Assembly: GCA_030762935.1 (NCBI GenBank)
Contig: CM060899.1
Coordinates: 57,648,501 to 57,712,500, forward strand
DNA: 64,000 nt
Reading direction: 5' to 3'
Source: Hymenopus coronatus
Taxonomy: Eukaryota; Arthropoda; Insecta; Mantodea; Hymenopodidae
Part shown: positions 11,784 through 23,724 of the stretch, piece after piece
Numbering within the stretch: the first letter of the stretch is position 1
Layout of the letters: each line of letters opens with the position of its first letter
Made by a program: the position numbers and the translations under genes
Notes under the pieces: model-generated
What the model saw: only the letters and a program-made list of their open reading frames with translations
Databases searched by the model: none
What the model was told of the DNA's origin: nothing

Positions 11784-12155
11784 GGCGCTGTGACCGAGTG
11801 GTTAGACCGCTCGCCTCCCACCTAGGCGGTCCAGATTCGATCCCAAGCTCCCGCATGTGGGATTTGTGGTAGACGAAGCGGCGTCTGGGCAGGTTTTCTC
11901 TCGGTTCTCCGGTTTCCCCCTTAACTCATTCCAAAAATTGCTCCACCATTACCTTTCCTAATATCCATTTCGCTTGTATTTCATATCATCCATTTCCTCA
12001 CGCTCATGCCTGGCTACGGGCCGACCACTCGTTCCAGATTCTTCATTCTGTGGTTTCGTGCCGTTGGCTGCCCGAAAGGTTATGACCAATAGGCATCCGC
12101 TTATAAGTCGTAGGGGGTGTCAGTCCTAAATATGGGGAGGGTACGTCGACTACGA
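11784..12155 (+). repeat. SINE-B, long subfamily
   Basis: tRNA-like head with A box (TGACCGAGTGGTTAGACCG) and B box (AGATTCGATCCCA), then GTGGGATTTGTGGTAGACGA, CTCCGGTTTCCCCC and a body ending GTCGTAGGGGGTGTCAG. Same subfamily as the minus-strand copy at 44.3 kb. No clear target duplication. Confidence 0.8.
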
Positions 12156-12354
12156 AAAAAAATAATGATAAGGTAAAAATTTCCTTTGTACTAAAGGTGG
12201 ACTGGATCATTGCAGCTTTAGCTGGTTTTCAGAGTTCTTGTTCCAATAGAGCTCACAAACCTCTCGCTGTACTTCATTCCTCTAGGTTCCGAGACCTAAC
12301 CTTCGTAACAAAGACCAGATTATTTGTGTTTTAGGCTTAGGATTAACGCGGAAG

Positions 12355-12842
12355 GGGCCCCAGCCTTTGGAGCAGAGCACCTAACGTATACTATTGTGGC
12401 CCTTTGCGACTTACATCACCCCAGGGAGGGAGGAAATGACCCAAGAGTGACAATATCCGGATGTTAACGGGTGCAAGCATGGGCGTGGTGTGGTCCCTAA
12501 CGTTTCCCGATTGAACGCATCCAACGTCGACTGACGTATTCCCACAAGCCCCTGAACCCCCGGTGATACTGTGAGGGAACACCTCCCCCGTATGATCCCG
12601 GAAGCAGGTTCTGACGGAAGCCCCTCGCAACGATGCCAGGAAGAAACCTTCATGGCGCAAGTCACCGCCCAGCCACAACCTGCCGAACACTGTCAGGTGA
12701 CAAGGAAACAGGTGACAAGGAAAGATGGGTATAGGAAATAATAGACAGGAAAGTCGTGGTAGAAGACCAGACACCCCAAAATTCGCCTGCCAACCAGGTA
12801 AACCACAAAAATCCCATGAGTCAGAATGGCGTGTCTCCGGGT
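12355..12842 (-). repeat. SINE-D, divergent copy
   Basis: Reverse-complement copy of the SINE-D body: ACTCATGGGATTTTTGTGG, CAGGCGAATTTTGGGGTG and AACGTTAGGGACCACACC match blocks in the 37.95-kb copy. The two overlapping minus-strand frames (127 and 84 codons) come from its GC-rich body and show no domain. Confidence 0.6.
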
Positions 12843-13120
12843 CACAGGTGTAACCATTTGAGCCAGTCTGCTCGGTTATATTTTCAGGAAAATGGGTTTA
12901 AAGCGATGAAAATTCAATTCTTAAGAACGAAATACAGCACAGATAAACGATACGTCTGAAGCTGATGGACACAACACTATAAATACACATAACAATCAAC
13001 TAGTATATTCCGAAATCGTACATATAGGAATGAACATTATTGTTTCAATAAGTAAATTTATAGTATTCCTGTATTTAAGTGGGGCAAAGGGCATCGTTAC
13101 GATGCTTCCGTGATCTGATT
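12843..13120. other. Unassigned sequence
   Basis: Nothing recognised. Confidence 0.3.
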
Positions 13121-13124
13121 TAAA

Positions 13125-13434
13125 TGTCTAGTTGGTGAATTCGCCGCTCTGCGCCTTGGTGACAAGGGATCGGCTCTTCGCCCCCAGATGACACTGTAGG
13201 ACGTAATCACGACATGCGGACGCGAAATTGACGGAACATTTTGCCCAGGATCCTTCTTCTTTAAAGGTATGGGGCTCTTTTACGTGCAAGTAAACATTAG
13301 TCGGGGCTTAACGGATCTACTTCCCTCCCGAAGGTAGCCATGCCAAGAGTTTCTGCGTCCGAAAAAAGCCATCACCCTCCACCAGGTGAGGCTAGCATGG
13401 TAACCACTGCACTACAGAGGGCGACAATAAGTGA
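13125..13434 (-). repeat. SINE-A, long divergent subfamily
   Basis: Minus strand: TTCCCTCCCGAAGGTAGCCA, CCGAAAAAAGCCATCACCC, then the head ending GCATGGTAACCACTGCACTA and GAGGGCGAC. Body parallels the 1.5-kb copy (GACGTAATCACGACATGCGG-type block). Confidence 0.75.
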
Positions 13435-13459
13435 ATTAGAAGAAGCAATTGAAATATAA

Positions 13460-13697
13460 CGAGAGTTTGCCCACAAAGGATAGTTTGACACGGGAGATTT
13501 CCATAAAATTCTTTGCATTGTATCCCTGAAAGATGCTGGACTTAGCGTGAAACTCTGGATCCATCCGCATTTTCTTTTTTGATAAATGCTGTTTCCACAC
13601 AAACACACGGTTTTCCACAACATTATTTGGGAATAAAGGAAATACAATTTTGTTACCTATTTCCGGTGCAATCTCAATGTCAAATTTACCTGTATTC
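13460..13697 (-). mobile_element. HIN-1 fragment, divergent
   Basis: Recognisable only by block order: CACAAAGGATAGTTTGACAC, TTTGCATTGTATCCCTGAAA, the CACACAAACACACGG tract, and ATTTCCGGTGCAATCTCAAT. Older than most copies here. Confidence 0.55.
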
Positions 13698-13699
13698 AA

Positions 13700-14635
13700 G
13701 ATGATGAATTCTCAGGATGTCCCAAAACAGCCATAATCGACCAAATTGTGACAATTGTTGAACGATCGCCATTTGAAAGATAGCTGGCATTACAAATACC
13801 TCGATAGACGGTGTCCTCTATTTTACCCGAAGTTTTGAGTATGAGAAATTTGATCATAACGACTCATAAGTATACATTCTGGGTGTGCACAGAAGTTTGA
13901 GAGTTGGATACCCTGGAAATATGAATAGTATCTGCTCTATAATAGTTATGATTACGAATGAGCTGATACAACTGCAGCCGCTCCCAACAACACCAAATAC
14001 GCTGATAATATTTATGTATACATAAGTCGTTTTACGTAAGGAAGGGCACTTTTTGATATCAGTTGCACACAACATTAAGTACAGTGTTCTAAGGCAAGAA
14101 CCAAGTAATGTGGAAATTGAATTGCAGTTGAGATTATGGATAGTCTGAAATATGTGTTTCCGCGCGCATGTACCTCGCCTATTTCTGCCAAAGTCGCTAG
14201 ATGGCAGGATTAACACACTATTACAGCCACTGCAGTGTATTAAAAAGTGCAGTGTTAAGAAACTTTAATATTATTGTACTCTAGCGACCTTGATTTCTAC
14301 TGCAGGGAGCTATCATCTGGCATCATTAAAATGTCGCACGCGGCGTATATATTTGTTTCATAAGGCAATTACACCATACCAGTCGTGCATGCGCAACAGC
14401 TACTTAAAACGTGCACAACTCAAGTTGTGTTACCGACATTGGGTTGAGAGGAATAGCGCGGTAGATTTAAACGCCGTATATTTTAAAGTACAGCATATAC
14501 GTTACGTTTAATGGCATTCAAAGAAATAATATCTAATAAATCCTCAAAGTGTCAAATGTTAGGCTATTCACATGCTCTTGTGCTCTTATACAGTAGTCGC
14601 CACTGCCTCTGATGGGTGTTGGTTTATTAGCAATG
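13700..14635. other. Unassigned sequence
   Basis: No recognised repeat. Contains a 120-codon minus frame (13854-14216) and a 73-codon plus frame (14290-14511), neither with a recognisable domain. Confidence 0.35.
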
Positions 14636-14639
14636 AACC

Positions 14640-15310
14640 AAAAATGCATTCGAATGAATACCTCTCAAGAGTGCATTGACATTTTAAACGCAATTCCAGT
14701 GAATTTGTACGTCTTACATGAAACTTGGATTGATCCTTACTCGCCAAAGACGAAGGAGTAGTCCAAACAGTGCTTGGTAAGCTGAAAGTGCATAAAAGAA
14801 CACAAGAAAGCTTTCATTTCTGAAGAGTTATGGCTAGGTTTTTGGGATTCTGGTGTTGCGGTGCTCATAGGCCATCTCTAGAAGGGCAGAACCATCATCG
14901 GGTTCACTAATTCACCAAATGAAGAGTGTTATTCAGGCTAAACGTCACACCTTGCGAAAAAAAGATTCTATTTCATCACGATAATTTGCTTCACATACAT
15001 GTGGGATTGATGTTGCAAAACTGCAAGGCCTTCCCTTCTAAGTGCGTCCACATCCGCCGGATTTGACTCCCAGCGGTTACTTTTTGTTCTCCAGCATGAA
15101 GAAATGGCTGTGTGTTCGATGATTCATATCAGCGATGAGGTTGACGCTAAAGCAGGCGCTTCGCTTATCCTGCACGAATTAATTATTGAGGGCTTTAAAA
15201 GTTTGGAAAACCCTTGACAAAATATACTAGCTGAAAAAATAAAATTTTTCTTAAATCTTGGTGTTTTATTGGTCAGCTCCAGAAATTTTAGAATACTCCA
15301 CGTAACCCTT
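14640..15310 (+). pseudogene. Mariner-type transposase fossil
   Basis: Degraded C-terminal two thirds of a Tc1/mariner transposase, the enzyme that cuts and pastes its own element in the nucleus. Conceptual pieces in the expected order: HETWIDPYSPKTKE (about 14717-14758), FWDSGVAVLIGHL, LAKKKILFHHDN (D at 14980-14982), PDLTPSGYFLFSSMKKWL (about 15060-15112), then a GFKSLE stretch. Family members carry DETW, HDN and a third D in SPDLxPxD. Here the first D is H and the third is G, and only the HDN aspartate remains. There are several in-frame stops. The distance from HDN to the third site is 95 nt, about 10 short of a DD34D spacing, implying a frameshift. No terminal inverted repeats located. 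Clearly inactive. Confidence 0.8.
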
Positions 15311-15562
15311 ACATACTACACACAAGTTATTCAGATTTTATTGTGATATAAATTCATAGCTCTTATGCAGGTATATACAGAGTCTTTTATAGGTAAGGAA
15401 TAATGCAAATAAAACTAAAATTAACTCGTTTAAAAATCTCGGACAGGTAACATTAAATATTCTGCATAGAAACATTTTACAAGAAGAAACAAAAGCATCA
15501 ACAATCAAACTGTTCACATAGCAACCAAATAAACCTTCGGTATGAGACAAATTAAACTGAAT

Positions 15563-15988
15563 GACATTCACATGGCTTTCTACAACTCTGTTACCGATTA
15601 TTGTTAAAAAGCTTATGTTTCTATCTACTTCATCCTAATCGAGATAAAGATTAGTAGAAGTGTTTTCTTGTAGGTAGAAGAGAAACAAGGGAATACACTA
15701 GGCTAAAACGATAGTCAAATATTTTAAAAGCTGGTTGCCATGTGGTTGAAATCCGTTTCTTTGCATTGCCAGGAGCTCACAAATTCCGTAATTTTAAAAC
15801 TGAAAACAATATCTAAAAAATGATCAACTCTATAAAAAAATGTTTATGACAAAAATTTCTGTTTCAACGAGATCTACATATTTTGTGTGGTAAGTTTTTG
15901 TCTATATATTACGGTTTACTAGTTATGCAACATCTAGAAAAATTCATCCAGAATAAAGAGGTCTTCAGAGGCTATTAAAAAATTCAAG

Positions 15989-16019
<31 letters not shown>

Positions 16020-16210
16020 ATATGTGTTGTAAATGTCTTTTATATTTGGTATTTTAATCAAAATCGTTAGAGAAATTTTCGAGAAAATCTAAATTTTTGA
16101 AAAATGTTCCATGTAAAGGGTAGTTTGAGGTGGGGGGATTATCCTCAAAATCTTCGTGTCGCATCCTTGGAAGATTAATAAACTTATATACCAAGTTTTG
16201 TATTTTAACG
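15563..16210 (-). mobile_element. HIN-1 element, 5' truncated
   Basis: Left end ACATTCACATGGCTTTCTACA; continues to the GTATTTTAACGAG block and stops before the CA tract. Contains an (AT)n run at about 15991-16015 that grew at the ATTCAAGATATA block. Confidence 0.75.
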
Positions 16211-16730
16211 AGTCACGTGATACATTTTTAAAAATATTTACACATAAACATACAGTTTTCTAGCATACAAATATATCTGTCACATTACGGTCGTTTATAC
16301 TAGCCCTAAATTAGTAAAGAAAAATTATTAGTTTTCGTAGTCTTCAAAACTCTTGAGTTTTCAAAATTTAATATTTTATTTTTACAATATTGGAGCATTA
16401 GTTAGAAAAAGTAATAGCACCATTTTCTTTATTGTAATTCTCGAGACAGCATAACAATTTCAAAACAAATTAGTAAAAAATTGCATCGTGAGTGTAGAAA
16501 AGTGTTGAAAATCTTTTTTCTTCTAGAAAATAAAGTTTAAATTCCAATTAATAAGCAGGCGCCCACCCATCTTCAACTTCAGTAAATTGGTAGATTAAGT
16601 GCACCAAGTGGAAAGCACGATATATTTTCTTAAATTTTAGAATTCGTATAATTATTTTTTATTGTGAAACAAAATAATATCTTTATTTTTCACAATTTTT
16701 GGCCAGTTTCACACATGCATCACCTTAAAG
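16211..16730. other. Unassigned AT-rich sequence
   Basis: Nothing recognised. Confidence 0.35.
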
Positions 16731-16810
16731 TCGGTCTGGGTAGCTCAGTTGGTTAAGCTTCTGGCTTTCTGAACTCAAGGTCACGAGTTCAAACCCGGCT
16801 CAGACCGGCG
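16731..16810 (+). repeat. tRNA-like sequence (SINE head or tRNA pseudogene)
   Basis: A perfect A box (TAGCTCAGTTGG) and B box (GAGTTCAAACCC), with GGTCTGG pairing to CTCAGACC as a 7-bp acceptor-like stem and AGCT/AGCT as a D stem. The anticodon and T stems do not pair, so this is not a working tRNA. Single copy in the window. Confidence 0.5.
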
Positions 16811-17506
16811 GTTTTTAATCCTGTACTGCATGAATTACTTTGCTACATTTTGTCACTCTTCTGATTTTTGAATCGGTTTAGATATTCCTGCAATAGATGC
16901 CTTAACGTACACGATTCGAATAGCGGAATGTTTGGTTATTCCTGGCGATTCAAATACGTATGAACTGCCATCCATACAAAGCAGAACATCGTGAGGTCAA
17001 ATCCCAGCAAATGCAGTTAAATGTACGTGATATAGGACGGGGAGATCCCACGTAGAATAACCGGTGAGTTGACACGCATGGATGACAACGGGGTTACATT
17101 TGACTGAAGTTGTATGTATTTTGCTTTTTGTCCTAAAAACAAACAAAAAAAATACTAAAATAATATTGAAATAGGTTTAAAATTAAGATACAAAATAGAT
17201 TTAAGTACTGTCAGGATAATATGAAAAAAAAACCATAACAAAAAACCACACTTAAATATATTAAAACTTTGACTAATCATCTTTGTTACCCAATGGCAAC
17301 ACCATTCAACAGAGGGTTACTAAGTGTGCTTAAAAGCGACATGTCCCATGTTATGTTAAAGAACTCCTTCGGAACGAAACTCCAGCACATCGGCAGCACT
17401 GATATGACCCTGGCTACCGACAGCATCGTTAAAAAAATATTTCTTTAATAAAAATCGCATAATGTATGTGAATATGCTTCCAACTAGCCTCGAGTTATCA
17501 AAAAAA

Positions 17507-17564
<58 letters not shown>

Positions 17565-18160
17565 TTAAGTTGTTAAATTAAGTTAACGCTACATCAAAGA
17601 GTACTTTTGACATAACATGGGAATTTAGTTTGTATGTTTGTCCGTTTCTTGTGGTGATCTGTCACTCTGCATGTATCAAATTATTCACTCGGAGCGGGTG
17701 AGCTGGGCAGGAATCCAAGCGACATGCACAGTCTAACTTTAAGAAACTTTCACCGGAGCATGGTGAAGACCGTTTTAGCAAGGACTGCCTTAAACAATAG
17801 GAGGGGAAGCTACCATTAGGTGACCTCGGGAATGACGTCATTATCCGAAGTACTGACATGATTAGTACCCATTAGCTTGACTATAGTGAACCAGACAGCA
17901 CATTTATGAACTCGGGCCGAAATGTTCCGTTCTAGCCTTAATCAAGTACAGAACGACGATGGCAAATGAAACATGGGTTACATACGGTGATGCATCTGTG
18001 AAATTGGAAGAAAAATTGTGTGCAAAATTAATATTTATATATATTAATTTGGGTATTTAAGTTAACAATAAAGTGAGTATCCACTTAAAATGTTGTTTTT
18101 TCATGCTGATTTATTTCAAACCGATCGTTAAACTGACTGCATACTTTATTTTATATTTTA
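16811..18160. other. Unassigned stretch with (AT)n microsatellite
   Basis: An (AT)n run of about 50 bp lies at 17509-17561. The GC-richer 17640-17960 segment looks like an old repeat or UTR but matches nothing else here. No coding frame of note. Confidence 0.4.
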
Positions 18161-18163
18161 TTT

Positions 18164-19773
18164 CCTTTCTCTGCTTCATAAACAGCACTTATAGAGAATG
18201 TAGTATTCCATTCCACCCAAAAATTCAATACCAAGATTTCACTGGAAATATATGTTTTAGGGCCCCCTGAATCAAAACAAATATTTGTAGAACAATGTTC
18301 TTGCGTGTCTGTCAACATCATAATTCAAAAACGAGAATTATATTAAATACCAAACTTGATATTTAAATGCCCCACCACAAACTACCCTTTACATGGAATT
18401 TTTTTTTTATTTTCTCAAAAATGGCTCTAACGATTTTGATTAAAATCTGTATGTTAAAGATATGTACACGGCAAATAAAATGTTTATCTTAAATGTTGTG
18501 AGAATAGCCTTTAAAGACAAAAACTTCCTACAGAAAACAATGTAGATCTCGTTGAAACACATACTTTATTTCATATACAGTTTTTTCGTGGAGTTGACCA
18601 TTTTTACTTTCTCTATACGCATTATGTACTTAGTGTATAGAGAAGGTATTGCACTCCACCCAAAAATTCGATACCGAGATTTCACCGGAAATATATGTTT
18701 TAGGGTCCCCAATATCCAAAAAAAAAAAAAAAGCATTTTCACAAAAAGGTCCGTGTGTGTGTGTGTCCGTGTCTGTGAACACGATAACTCAAAAACGAAA
18801 AGTCGGTAAAATGCCAAACTTGGTATTTAAGTTTAATATCTTCCAGGGATGCAACACGAAGATTTTGAGAAAAATCCCCCCACCCTCAACTACCCTTTAC
18901 ATGGAACTTTTTTAAAAAATTGTTATTTTCTCAAAAATGGCTCTAACGATTTTGATTAAAATTTCGTATATTAAATATATTTACCTGACAAATAAAATTT
19001 ATATCTTGAATTTTCTGGGAATAGCCTCTGAAAAGTAGTTTATTCTGGATGAATTTTACTGAATTTTGAATAACTGTTAAACTGTAAGAGATAGACAAAA
19101 ACTTACTACACAAAAAATGTAGAGTACGTTAAAACACACAATTTATGTTATATACATTTTTTTCGTGAGTTCGTCGTTTTTGATACATTCCTTATTTTTG
19201 GTTTCTGCTATGAAAAACGTATACTTTTCTCATATAGGAACTTGTCAACTCCTATCCATATAAACAAAGGAACTTCATTGACATAGAAACCAGCTTTGGA
19301 CTATAATTTTAACCTATGGTAGTCCCTTATTTCGCTTCTACTTAAAAGGAAGCAAGTAATAAGACTATTTCTGCTCATTTTTTCTGATTAGCATAAAGTA
19401 AATAGAAGTATAAGCTTTTTAAGAATAATTTGTTGCAGGGATATAAAGAAAGTCATGTGAATGGTAAACATCAGATTTTTTATATATTCTTGCTATTGGT
19501 TTCATCTTTAAAACAATTAAACTTTTCACATACGGGAATTTGTCAAATCCTGGCAATGCAAAGAAACGGAATTCATCCAGATGTCAACCAGCTTTTAAAA
19601 TATTTGACTATCGTTTTAGCCTATGTATTATCTTATATCACTTCTACTTACAAAAAACATTTCTGATTATGTTTATCTCGATTAGTATGAAGTAGATAGA
19701 AGCACAAGTTTTAACAATAATTTGTTACAGAGATATAGAGAATGTCTTGTGAATGGAACACATCAGATTTTTT
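18164..19773 (+). mobile_element. Outer HIN-1 element of a nested pair
   Basis: The outer copy is split in two. The left part (18164-18605) ends in GTGGAGTTGACCATTTTT. The right part (19481-19773) resumes at TATTCTTGCTATTGG and ends CATCAGA plus Ts. Rejoined, the consensus order is continuous, with the younger copy sitting in the T-tract. Confidence 0.85.
18606..19480 (+). mobile_element. Inner HIN-1 element of a nested pair
   Basis: Complete 875-bp copy: ACTTTCTCTATACGCATTAT and palindrome at left, TGTGAATGGTAAACATCAGA plus Ts at right. The A-run 18718-18732 and the TGTG tract sit at the usual internal positions. Inserted in the same orientation as its host copy. Confidence 0.9.
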
Positions 19774-20084
19774 TATAATATGTATTATTGTCGATTAGAA
19801 ACAAGTCATCAGAACGTGTTCAGATCTCGTGCAAGTGTTTCACGTCACTGATGAATCAATTCTGTTACACCTGCGAGAAATGTCAGTAATGAGTTGTACT
19901 GATTTGACAAATACGGGCTATTAACGTCTCGTATTTTATTCCTTAGTCATTCTTGTAACCTTGCATAACTCTACCATATGACCTCTACCGCTTTACGTCT
20001 TTTCAAGGCAACACTTACCTGATTCAGAACTCATTCATAGAGAAAGGTTTTGTTAAAATTTATGGAATATCTTCTGGAGTCGTA
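19774..20084. other. Unassigned sequence
   Basis: Nothing recognised. Confidence 0.3.
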
Positions 20085-21112
20085 TAAAGCTACAGTCACA
20101 AGAGATGCAAGCGCAGACATAACGCAGCATAAGCGCAAGGGAAGATCATTCACAATGCAGTTGTGTGACGCAAGAAGTTGGCACGGGTTTCTGTATATAT
20201 GCGAATATTTTCCAAGCGCTTCGCAGGTTTCAAATTGAATAACATAACCAACAATATCAAATAAGAACATTTTCTTGGTATTCTATAATTAAATAAATAT
20301 GTTATAAAAATTACATACGCTTGATCAACCCTCGCGGCAGCGATGTCACAATGTTTGACCAAACTATTGAATATAGTGCACGCATGGAGACTGATGAAGA
20401 TGCAATGTGTATTATCTCTTTGCGCCTTACGATTTGTCAGAGCCAAGAAATCTAGACGCAGATGGTGGGTGCATCTATTAAATCAAAAGAGGATTCAGCA
20501 AGGAGACTACACGACACGAGCAGTTGGCAGGCTGAGGGCAGCCCGAGGTGTGGTAGATGTGTACCCATTCTTGCTGGAATTAACCACGTTCTGACGGGTT
20601 GGTGAAGTTTGCAGGATGGCGGGTGTAAATGAGATTGGGGAGTGAAAGGTGGTATCATTGCTTCTCAACGGTTGCCAGTCATGGTGCAACGGCTCTTGTG
20701 TAATTTATTTACAAAACATTTTATTTATTTTGGGATTGAAATTTTGATTTCCAAGCAACTCTTAGAAGATTTGTGTAGGAGTTAGCCGTAGCAGCTGTTG
20801 GAAAGGACACTAGTATAGCTCTTGAGGGAAGTGAGAGATGTTGCGGCACGACCACATGGAAGAGCAGCATGTATGTACAATAGACGCGTAAGATCTCGCG
20901 ATAGTCTGATGTTGAACAACAGGCAACGATAGAGGAAAGAATGGAGAACTCTTTCCTCTATGTACGCAAAGCAAGCCAAACGTTTGGAGTTTGCGAACTC
21001 TTGAATTGCGTAGCGCGTTGCGTGTCTCTATGTGAATGCTTATATTGAATAACGTGGGTGCAAAGTTTTACACTAGAGTTTGCTCCTATATCTCTTTGTG
21101 AATGAGGTTTAA
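20085..21112 (+). mobile_element. PIF/Harbinger element A (deletion derivative)
   Basis: Element 20088-21109 flanked by TAA at 20085-20087 and 21110-21112, the 3-bp target typical of PIF/Harbinger. Imperfect terminal repeats: left AGCTACAGTCACAAGAGATG, right inverse of CTCTTTGTGAATGAGGTT. GCGCAGACATAACGCAGC-type subterminal repeats occur at both ends. It contains a transposase N-terminal remnant (20343-20594) but no DDE catalytic core, so it is non-autonomous. Confidence 0.85.
20343..20594 (+). pseudogene. Harbinger transposase N-terminal remnant
   Basis: An 83-codon frame inside element A. Residues about 35-54 read AKKSRRRWWVHLLNQKRIQQ, then GDYTT. This matches the arginine-rich RRxWVHPxNxxR segment just before the nuclease domain in arthropod PIF/Harbinger (HARBI1-like) transposases. 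The protein then runs into unrelated residues and stops, so the nuclease domain is absent. Elements B and C keep reverse or decayed versions of the same segment, at about 37230-37290 (minus) and 46119-46175 (plus). Not expected to be functional. Confidence 0.7.
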
Positions 21113-21114
21113 AC

Positions 21115-21525
21115 CTAGCTTCAAAATGCTCCCGGATGGTTAATGACAACGAAATCAGCTGTCGGTCATAATACAAATTACATATTTTCTTAAAAATAAT
21201 CCCTTTCGCAGAGACACGCTTCAGCGCATATAAAATGACCGGTAGTATCTTCGAAGTCATTTTGCAAAACAAAGCATAGTGTTCTAGTGTAAACTTCATC
21301 AGCGGTCGCGAATCTTCTTCCTTTAGATGAGTTGTCAGCCGCGGAAAGATAAAGAAGTCACGTGGTGACAGATCTTGAGAGAATGGAGGATGCTCCAAAG
21401 CAGTGACGTGCCTGGTAAGGCAATTTCTGTACTGATCGATGTGATGGTGCATTGTCATGCAAAATAAACCAGCTTCTTTGTGCCCATTCCCCCCGGACAT
21501 TTCCTGCTCAGGTCGCATGTATTGC
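21115..21525 (-). pseudogene. Mariner-type transposase fossil
   Basis: C-terminal part of a Tc1/mariner DDE transposase on the minus strand. The second catalytic aspartate (21454-21456) lies in FILHDNAPSH, in a different frame from the 186-codon frame that carries the third motif, HPPFSQDLSPRDFFIFPRL (D at 21357-21359). The HDN-to-D spacing is about 97 nt rather than the 105 of DD34D, so a frameshift lies between. The usual C-terminal ERDYF-type end is near 21205. The first catalytic aspartate is not visible. It abuts Harbinger A at 21112. Inactive. Confidence 0.8.
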
Positions 21526-21529
21526 TGTC

Positions 21530-22060
21530 GTGTGATATGTGCGAGGCGATCAGAAATTACTTTGAATAAAATGTGAGCATTTATATCGTGAAACGCGACA
21601 GTCGCACAGTCTTCCTAGTCACACGACTTGTAAAGCTTTTGCACGGTCTTTCAAGTTGTGCGACACATACCGTAGTCGCATACATATATAAGGGTGCAAA
21701 GTGACGCAGCTTCGGATAGCAGTGATGGCCAAAAGACGTAGGAGTACTAAAACCCGGGGTTTAAATATATTTTTGAAATACTTGATATGTAAATTAATCA
21801 TTCGGGACACATATTTAGTAATGTAAGCTACATTTACAATCCATTGTTAGTTGCCATGCTAACAAACACTAAATACTTACAGAAAAAGTTTCAGAGGTCA
21901 TTAATACTTACAGTACAATTAGGAAATGACGTAACACTCAAGACATGTGCTACTTCAAGTAAAGAATCTATTGCAAAAATAATTAACAATAGAGTGTATA
22001 AGAAGGGAATTGTCCATATAATTTAGATGTAGCCTTTCATTTATTCACATCGAGAATTCA
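21530..22060. other. Unassigned sequence
   Basis: May hold more decayed mariner sequence at its left. Nothing else recognised. Confidence 0.3.
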
Positions 22061-22065
22061 TCTTT

Positions 22066-22874
22066 ACTTTCTCTAGCACCGCATGTACAATGCACATAGG
22101 AATAGAGAAGGTATTGTATTCCACCCAAAAATTTGATGTCAAGATTTCACCGGGAACATATGTTTTGGGGTCTCCTGAGTCCGAAAAAAAGCATTTTAAG
22201 AAAATGGTCCGTCTGTGTCTGTGGACTGCATAGCTAAAACGAAAAGACCGTTAAATACAAAACTTGGTATTTAAATTTGGTATCTTCCAAGGATGCGACA
22301 CGAAGATTTTCAAGAAAATCCCCCATCTCCAACTACCCTTTACATCGAATTTTTTCGAACATTTTGATTTTTTCAATAATGGCTCTAACGATTTTGAGTA
22401 AAATATCGTATATTAAAGATGTTTACTTGACAAATTAAATGTATATCTTGAATTTTCTTGGAATAACTTTTGAAGACTACTTTATTCTGGATGAATTTTA
22501 CGGAATTTTGTATAACTGGCAAACCGTAAGAGATACACAAAAAATTATCACACAAAAATTTTAGACCACGATAAAACACAATTTATGTCATATACTTATT
22601 TCTTGGAGATTATCATTTTTGAGATATTCCTTGTTATTGGGTTCAGCTTTAAAAAACTTGTACTTTTCTCATACAGGAACTTGTCAACTCCAGTTCATAC
22701 AAACAAAGGAACTTGTTCCCTTATTTGTCTTCTAGTTACAAGGAAGCAAGTAATAAGACTATTTCTGCTAATGTTTTCTCGATCAGCATTAAGTAAATAT
22801 AACTATGAGCTTTTTAACAATAATATTTGCAGAGATGTAGAGAACGTCATGTGAATGGAACACATCAATTTTTA
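22066..22874 (+). mobile_element. HIN-1 element, nearly full length
   Basis: TTTACTTTCTCTAGCACCG with decayed palindrome (GCATGTACAATGC) at left; TGTGAATGGAACACATCAAT plus Ts at right. T-tract on both sides. Confidence 0.85.
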
Positions 22875-23605
22875 CAGTATTTCAAAAAGTAATTGGCTAA
22901 CCACGAACTGTAAGTTACACTAATAAGATCTTGAATGCTTGGGAAAACTCGGCCCTGCCTCGTATTTTCAATATGCATTCTCGACCTGATAAGTATAACT
23001 TACAGTTCTTAGTACGCAATATGCTATATTAGAACGGACCTCAGTAATAGGTTTGAATTATCCTAATAGGATTAGCTGACACTGTCAGACGACAAACAGG
23101 TTCTCACAAAACAGGAAAAATGGGAAATTCGATCCCACCAAGCCAGTAGCAGTCAACTGATTTATTTTCTGGCCGACAGCTGAAGTATACTTCCGTGTTT
23201 CAGATTTACATGCAATGAAAGGTTGCTACCATAAAAGTTAACCTTCATAATGGCCAAAATTCAATCGTTATGGGCCTGTTTATGCACGTCGCACCGTCAC
23301 ATTGTGAACGAGATGTTGAGTGTGTTGTCACGCTGAGAAACGCAAAGCTGTAGTTTTGATTTTTGAGTGTGATTTGTGCTTTCATGTGTTGCGGAGTGAC
23401 TTAATTTTGGTCGTTCAGACTATTATCTATAATGGATACGGAGCATTTCATATAAGCCATTCGCTTTAGGAGTTTAATTTGGAATGTTGGCTCAGAAAAC
23501 TAAAAGGATTGTAAAACAAAAAGGACATTATTTCCCATACATGTTCCTAAACGCGCTGTGAACTGTTTATTGGACATACAATTCGTCATTTTCGTCTGGT
23601 TTTTT
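22875..23605. other. Unassigned sequence
   Basis: Nothing recognised; no coding frame. Confidence 0.35.
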
Positions 23606-23607
23606 TT

Positions 23608-23724
23608 TTTCCTCTACATGTACTATGTATATAGTGTATAGAGAAGATATTGTATTGCACCCAAAAATGCGATACCGAGATTTCACCGGAAATGCATGTT
23701 TTGGAAACCCCTGAATCCCAAAAA
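23608..23724 (+). mobile_element. HIN-1 5' end fragment
   Basis: CCTCTACATGTACTATGTAT palindrome region through TTTCACCGGAAATGCATG, ending at CTGAATCCCAAAAA where a minus-strand copy begins. Possibly the left part of the copy that resumes at 24361. Confidence 0.75.

Noticed and set aside
12391..12774. 127-codon minus-strand frame
   Set aside because: Reverse strand of a SINE-D copy; no domain and no start or splice support.
16731..16810. Functional tRNA gene
   Set aside because: A and B boxes are good but the anticodon and T stems do not pair.
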